Made by a program: the position numbers and the translations under genes. Under the pieces are notes generated by a model, which was not told where the DNA came from, did not search any database, and saw only the letters and a program-made list of their open reading frames with translations. Positions 5,548 through 7,135 of a DNA stretch of 7,135 nucleotides are shown one piece after another (position 1 is the stretch's first letter; each line of letters opens with the position of its first letter). Origin of the DNA: Clostridia bacterium. GTDB taxonomy: Bacteria; Bacillota_A; Clostridia; Oscillospirales; Acutalibacteraceae. The stretch is taken from positions 1 to 7,135 of the forward strand of contig JAFXNY010000077.1 in the NCBI GenBank assembly GCA_017529165.1, read 5' to 3'.

Positions 5548-6116
5548 AAAAGATTTTTAAGTTTCTCTACCCCACATTAATCTTGTCGGCGATATGCCTT
5601 ATAGTGTCGTTAGCTCTTAGTTCAACTAACAGTTTAACCGAAGACAAAATTGAAAAAATAAGCGCCGAAAACACTAAAAAAGCAATGTCAAGAGTGCTTA
5701 AAGCTGAAACTTATACCGAAAAGGCTTTTGATAACATTACCTATTACGAGGCTGTTGACGGCAATAAAATTATAGGATACATATTCATAACCTCTGCAAA
5801 CGGTTACGGCGGAGAAGTAAAGGTTATGACGGCTGTATTGCCTGATAACACAGTCAAAGCGGTAGAAATACTCGATGTGTCAGGCGAAACACCGGGGCTC
5901 GGTCAAAACGCTACAAAGAAAGAGTTTTACGGTCAGTTTAGCGGTCTTTCAAATAATATAACGGTTGTAAAATCGGGAGCTAATACCGAAAAAGCCGAAA
6001 TCAACGCAATAACGGGGGCTACGATTACCTCCCGTGCTGTTACAAAAGCTGTTAATCAAGCTTTAGATATATGCAAAGGAATAACAACCGAAACGGAGGC
6101 GAGTGTAAGTGAATAA
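5544..6116 (+). CDS. rnfG: Rnf complex subunit RnfG (FMN-binding, extracytoplasmic)
   Basis: RnfG is anchored by one N-terminal helix (about 7-26, FLYPTLILSAICLIVSLAL). Its FMN-binding domain lies outside the cytoplasm and carries covalent FMN in the electron relay. The 190 residues include GYGGEVKVMTAV (87-98), the conserved ETPGLGQNA (115-123) and TGATITSRAV (157-166), in which Thr160 is the expected flavinylation residue. The motif usually begins with Asp; here that position is Asn154. The ATG overlaps the rnfD stop (ATGA), with AAGGAGGG (5527-5534) inside rnfD. The stop lies within the first codons of rnfE, an 8-nt overlap. RnfG and RnfD flavinylation needs an ApbE enzyme, which is not encoded in this window. 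Confidence 0.97.
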   Translation: MKKIFKFLYPTLILSAICLIVSLALSSTNSLTEDKIEKISAENTKKAMSRVLKAETYTEKAFDNITYYEAVDGNKIIGYIFITSANGYGGEVKVMTAVLPDNTVKAVEILDVSGETPGLGQNATKKEFYGQFSGLSNNITVVKSGANTEKAEINAITGATITSRAVTKAVNQALDICKGITTETEASVSE

Positions 6117-6798
6117 TAATCTTAAGACTTTTACAAACGGTCTATTAAAAGAAAACCCCACTCTCCGTTTGGTGCTCGGCACCTGCCCCACGCTTGCTAT
6201 TACCACTGCCGCCATAAACGGTATCGGTATGGGGCTTGCGGCAACACTTGTTCTTGTATGCTCAAATGTTGTTATAGCGGCACTGCGTAATGTTATTCCC
6301 GATAAGGTAAGAATACCTGCGTTTATAACAATAATCGCCGGCTTTGTAAGCGTTGTTCAAATGCTTGTAAAGGCTTTTACACCCTCACTCGACTCGGCTC
6401 TCGGTATTTACCTGCCACTTATCGTTGTTAACTGTATTATTTTAGGGCGTGCAGAAGCTTTTGCATCCAAAAATCCGATATTGCCGAGTTTGCTTGACGG
6501 TCTCGGTATGGGGCTCGGCTTTACTGCGGTTATCACCATTATGGGTGCTATCCGTGAGCTTTTAGGTGCAGGAACACTGTTCTCACTCCCGATAACCTCA
6601 AAGTTTATCAGTCCTATGATAGTATTCTTACTACCGCCAGGAGGCTTTTTCGTGTTCGGCATCTTGGTTGCTATATCAAACGGCATTGCTAAAAAGAGGG
6701 GCAAAAGGCCTGTAGAGCATTTGGGTTGTGAGAGCTGTCCTTCAAAAAGTGTTTGCTCAAATGCTAAAGCAGACAAGGAGGTAACTGAAAATGAATAA
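6109..6798 (+). CDS. rnfE: Rnf complex membrane subunit RnfE
   Basis: RnfE is a six-helix membrane subunit of the NqrD/RnfE family. It forms an inverted-topology pair with RnfA that holds an intramembrane iron-sulfur centre. The family marks are NPTLRLVLGTCPTLA (16-30, Cys26), YLPLIVVNCIILGRAEAFA (101-119, Cys109), LDGLGMGLGFT (129-139) and LPPGGFFVFG (175-184). Cys26 and Cys109 are the expected metal ligands. After the core, residues 196-229 form a hydrophilic tail with a GCESCPSKSVC cluster (Cys207, Cys210, Cys216) whose role I do not know. The start is GTG at 6109, preceded by GGAGG (6095-6099) with 9-nt spacing. An earlier in-frame GTG at 6103 is followed at once by a stop. It overlaps both neighbours by 8 nt. 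Confidence 0.97.
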   Translation: MNNNLKTFTNGLLKENPTLRLVLGTCPTLAITTAAINGIGMGLAATLVLVCSNVVIAALRNVIPDKVRIPAFITIIAGFVSVVQMLVKAFTPSLDSALGIYLPLIVVNCIILGRAEAFASKNPILPSLLDGLGMGLGFTAVITIMGAIRELLGAGTLFSLPITSKFISPMIVFLLPPGGFFVFGILVAISNGIAKKRGKRPVEHLGCESCPSKSVCSNAKADKEVTENE

Positions 6799-7135
6799 GG
6801 TTACATTTATTTGTTCTATCCTTCTTGCCGGAATACTTACAAACAATATGGTGCTTTCAAAGTTTTTGGGTATTTGTCCCTTCCTCGGCGTTTCCAAAAA
6901 GCTTAACACCGCATTTTCTATGAGCGTAGCGGTTACGCTTGTAATGGTAGTAGCATCAGCTGTTACATATCCTATCTACCATTATTTGCTTTCCCCCCGT
7001 TATGAGTATCTTGAAACGGTTGTATTCATTCTCGTAATAGCGGCGCTTGTTCAACTTATTGAAATGGTGCTTAAAAAGTACATTAAACCGATATATAATG
7101 CGCTTGGCATTTATCTGCCGCTTATTACTACAAAC
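6791..7135 (+). CDS. rnfA: Rnf complex membrane subunit RnfA, 3' part outside the window
   Basis: RnfA is the inverted partner of RnfE in the membrane core of Rnf. Only the first 115 codons are present, and the frame runs open to the window end. The visible sequence has the family start with LTNNMVLSKFLGICPFLGVS (16-35), where Cys29 is the expected iron-centre ligand. Helical segments follow at about 42-62 and 75-92, then ALGIYLPLITTN, right before the position where the second conserved cysteine is expected in the missing part. ATG at 6791 is preceded by AAGGAGG (6775-6781) at 9 nt, inside rnfE, whose stop it overlaps by 8 nt. rnfB is expected next. Confidence 0.97.
   Translation, partial: MNKVTFICSILLAGILTNNMVLSKFLGICPFLGVSKKLNTAFSMSVAVTLVMVVASAVTYPIYHYLLSPRYEYLETVVFILVIAALVQLIEMVLKKYIKPIYNALGIYLPLITTN

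Noticed and set aside
6408..6776. Minus-strand open frame of 122 codons opposite rnfE.
   Set aside because: It is antisense to an intact rnfE with no independent support.

Overview
The window looks like a chromosomal segment from an AT-rich, low-GC Clostridia-type Firmicute, probably an anaerobe. Four things point there: strong AGGAGG-type Shine-Dalgarno sequences before almost every gene, near-consensus sigma-A promoters with 17-bp spacers, the rpsF-ssb-rpsR cluster, and an Rnf complex in the clostridial order rnfC-D-G-E-A. Sequence alone does not fix the genus. I see no mobile element, CRISPR array or obvious horizontally acquired block; this is core-genome DNA with a few less ordinary details.

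Left part (1-1420, all minus strand). Two tRNA genes lie at the edge: tRNA-Tyr(GTA), cut by the window end, and tRNA-Thr(TGT). They share an upstream promoter at 189-217. Next comes the ribosomal/replication operon rpsF (S6) - ssb (single-stranded DNA-binding protein) - rpsR (S18), read right to left. It has a near-consensus promoter (1388-1416), a structured 5' leader in which an anti-Shine-Dalgarno segment can pair with the rpsF ribosome-binding site, and a strong intrinsic terminator (275-304).

Middle part (1420-3190, minus strand). A phospholipase-D-family cardiolipin synthase (cls) with its own promoter is followed 18 nt later by a 49-residue single-span membrane miniprotein gene (1420-1569). 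The miniprotein has a good ribosome-binding site and no family I recognise. Its stop codon lies 3 bp from the -35 box of the rpsF promoter, with no terminator between, so cls transcripts may run into rpsF-ssb-rpsR.

Right part (3190-7135, plus strand). Divergent from cls, a promoter at 3234-3262 drives the Rnf operon: rnfC, rnfD, rnfG, rnfE and the first 115 codons of rnfA. rnfB is expected just beyond the window. Every junction overlaps by 4 or 8 nt, with the next gene's Shine-Dalgarno sequence inside the preceding gene, as expected for translational coupling. Rnf passes electrons between reduced ferredoxin and NAD+ and couples this to Na+ or H+ transport across the membrane. RnfC carries the NADH-site motif and two 4Fe-4S motifs, RnfD and RnfG carry flavinylation threonines, and RnfE/RnfA carry the cysteines for the intramembrane iron centre. 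All the needed motifs visible in this window are intact.

I did not find a clearly new multi-gene system. The best leads are the unrecognised cls-linked miniprotein, the rpsF leader switch, a direct repeat around the rnf -35 box, and a cysteine-rich tail on RnfE.
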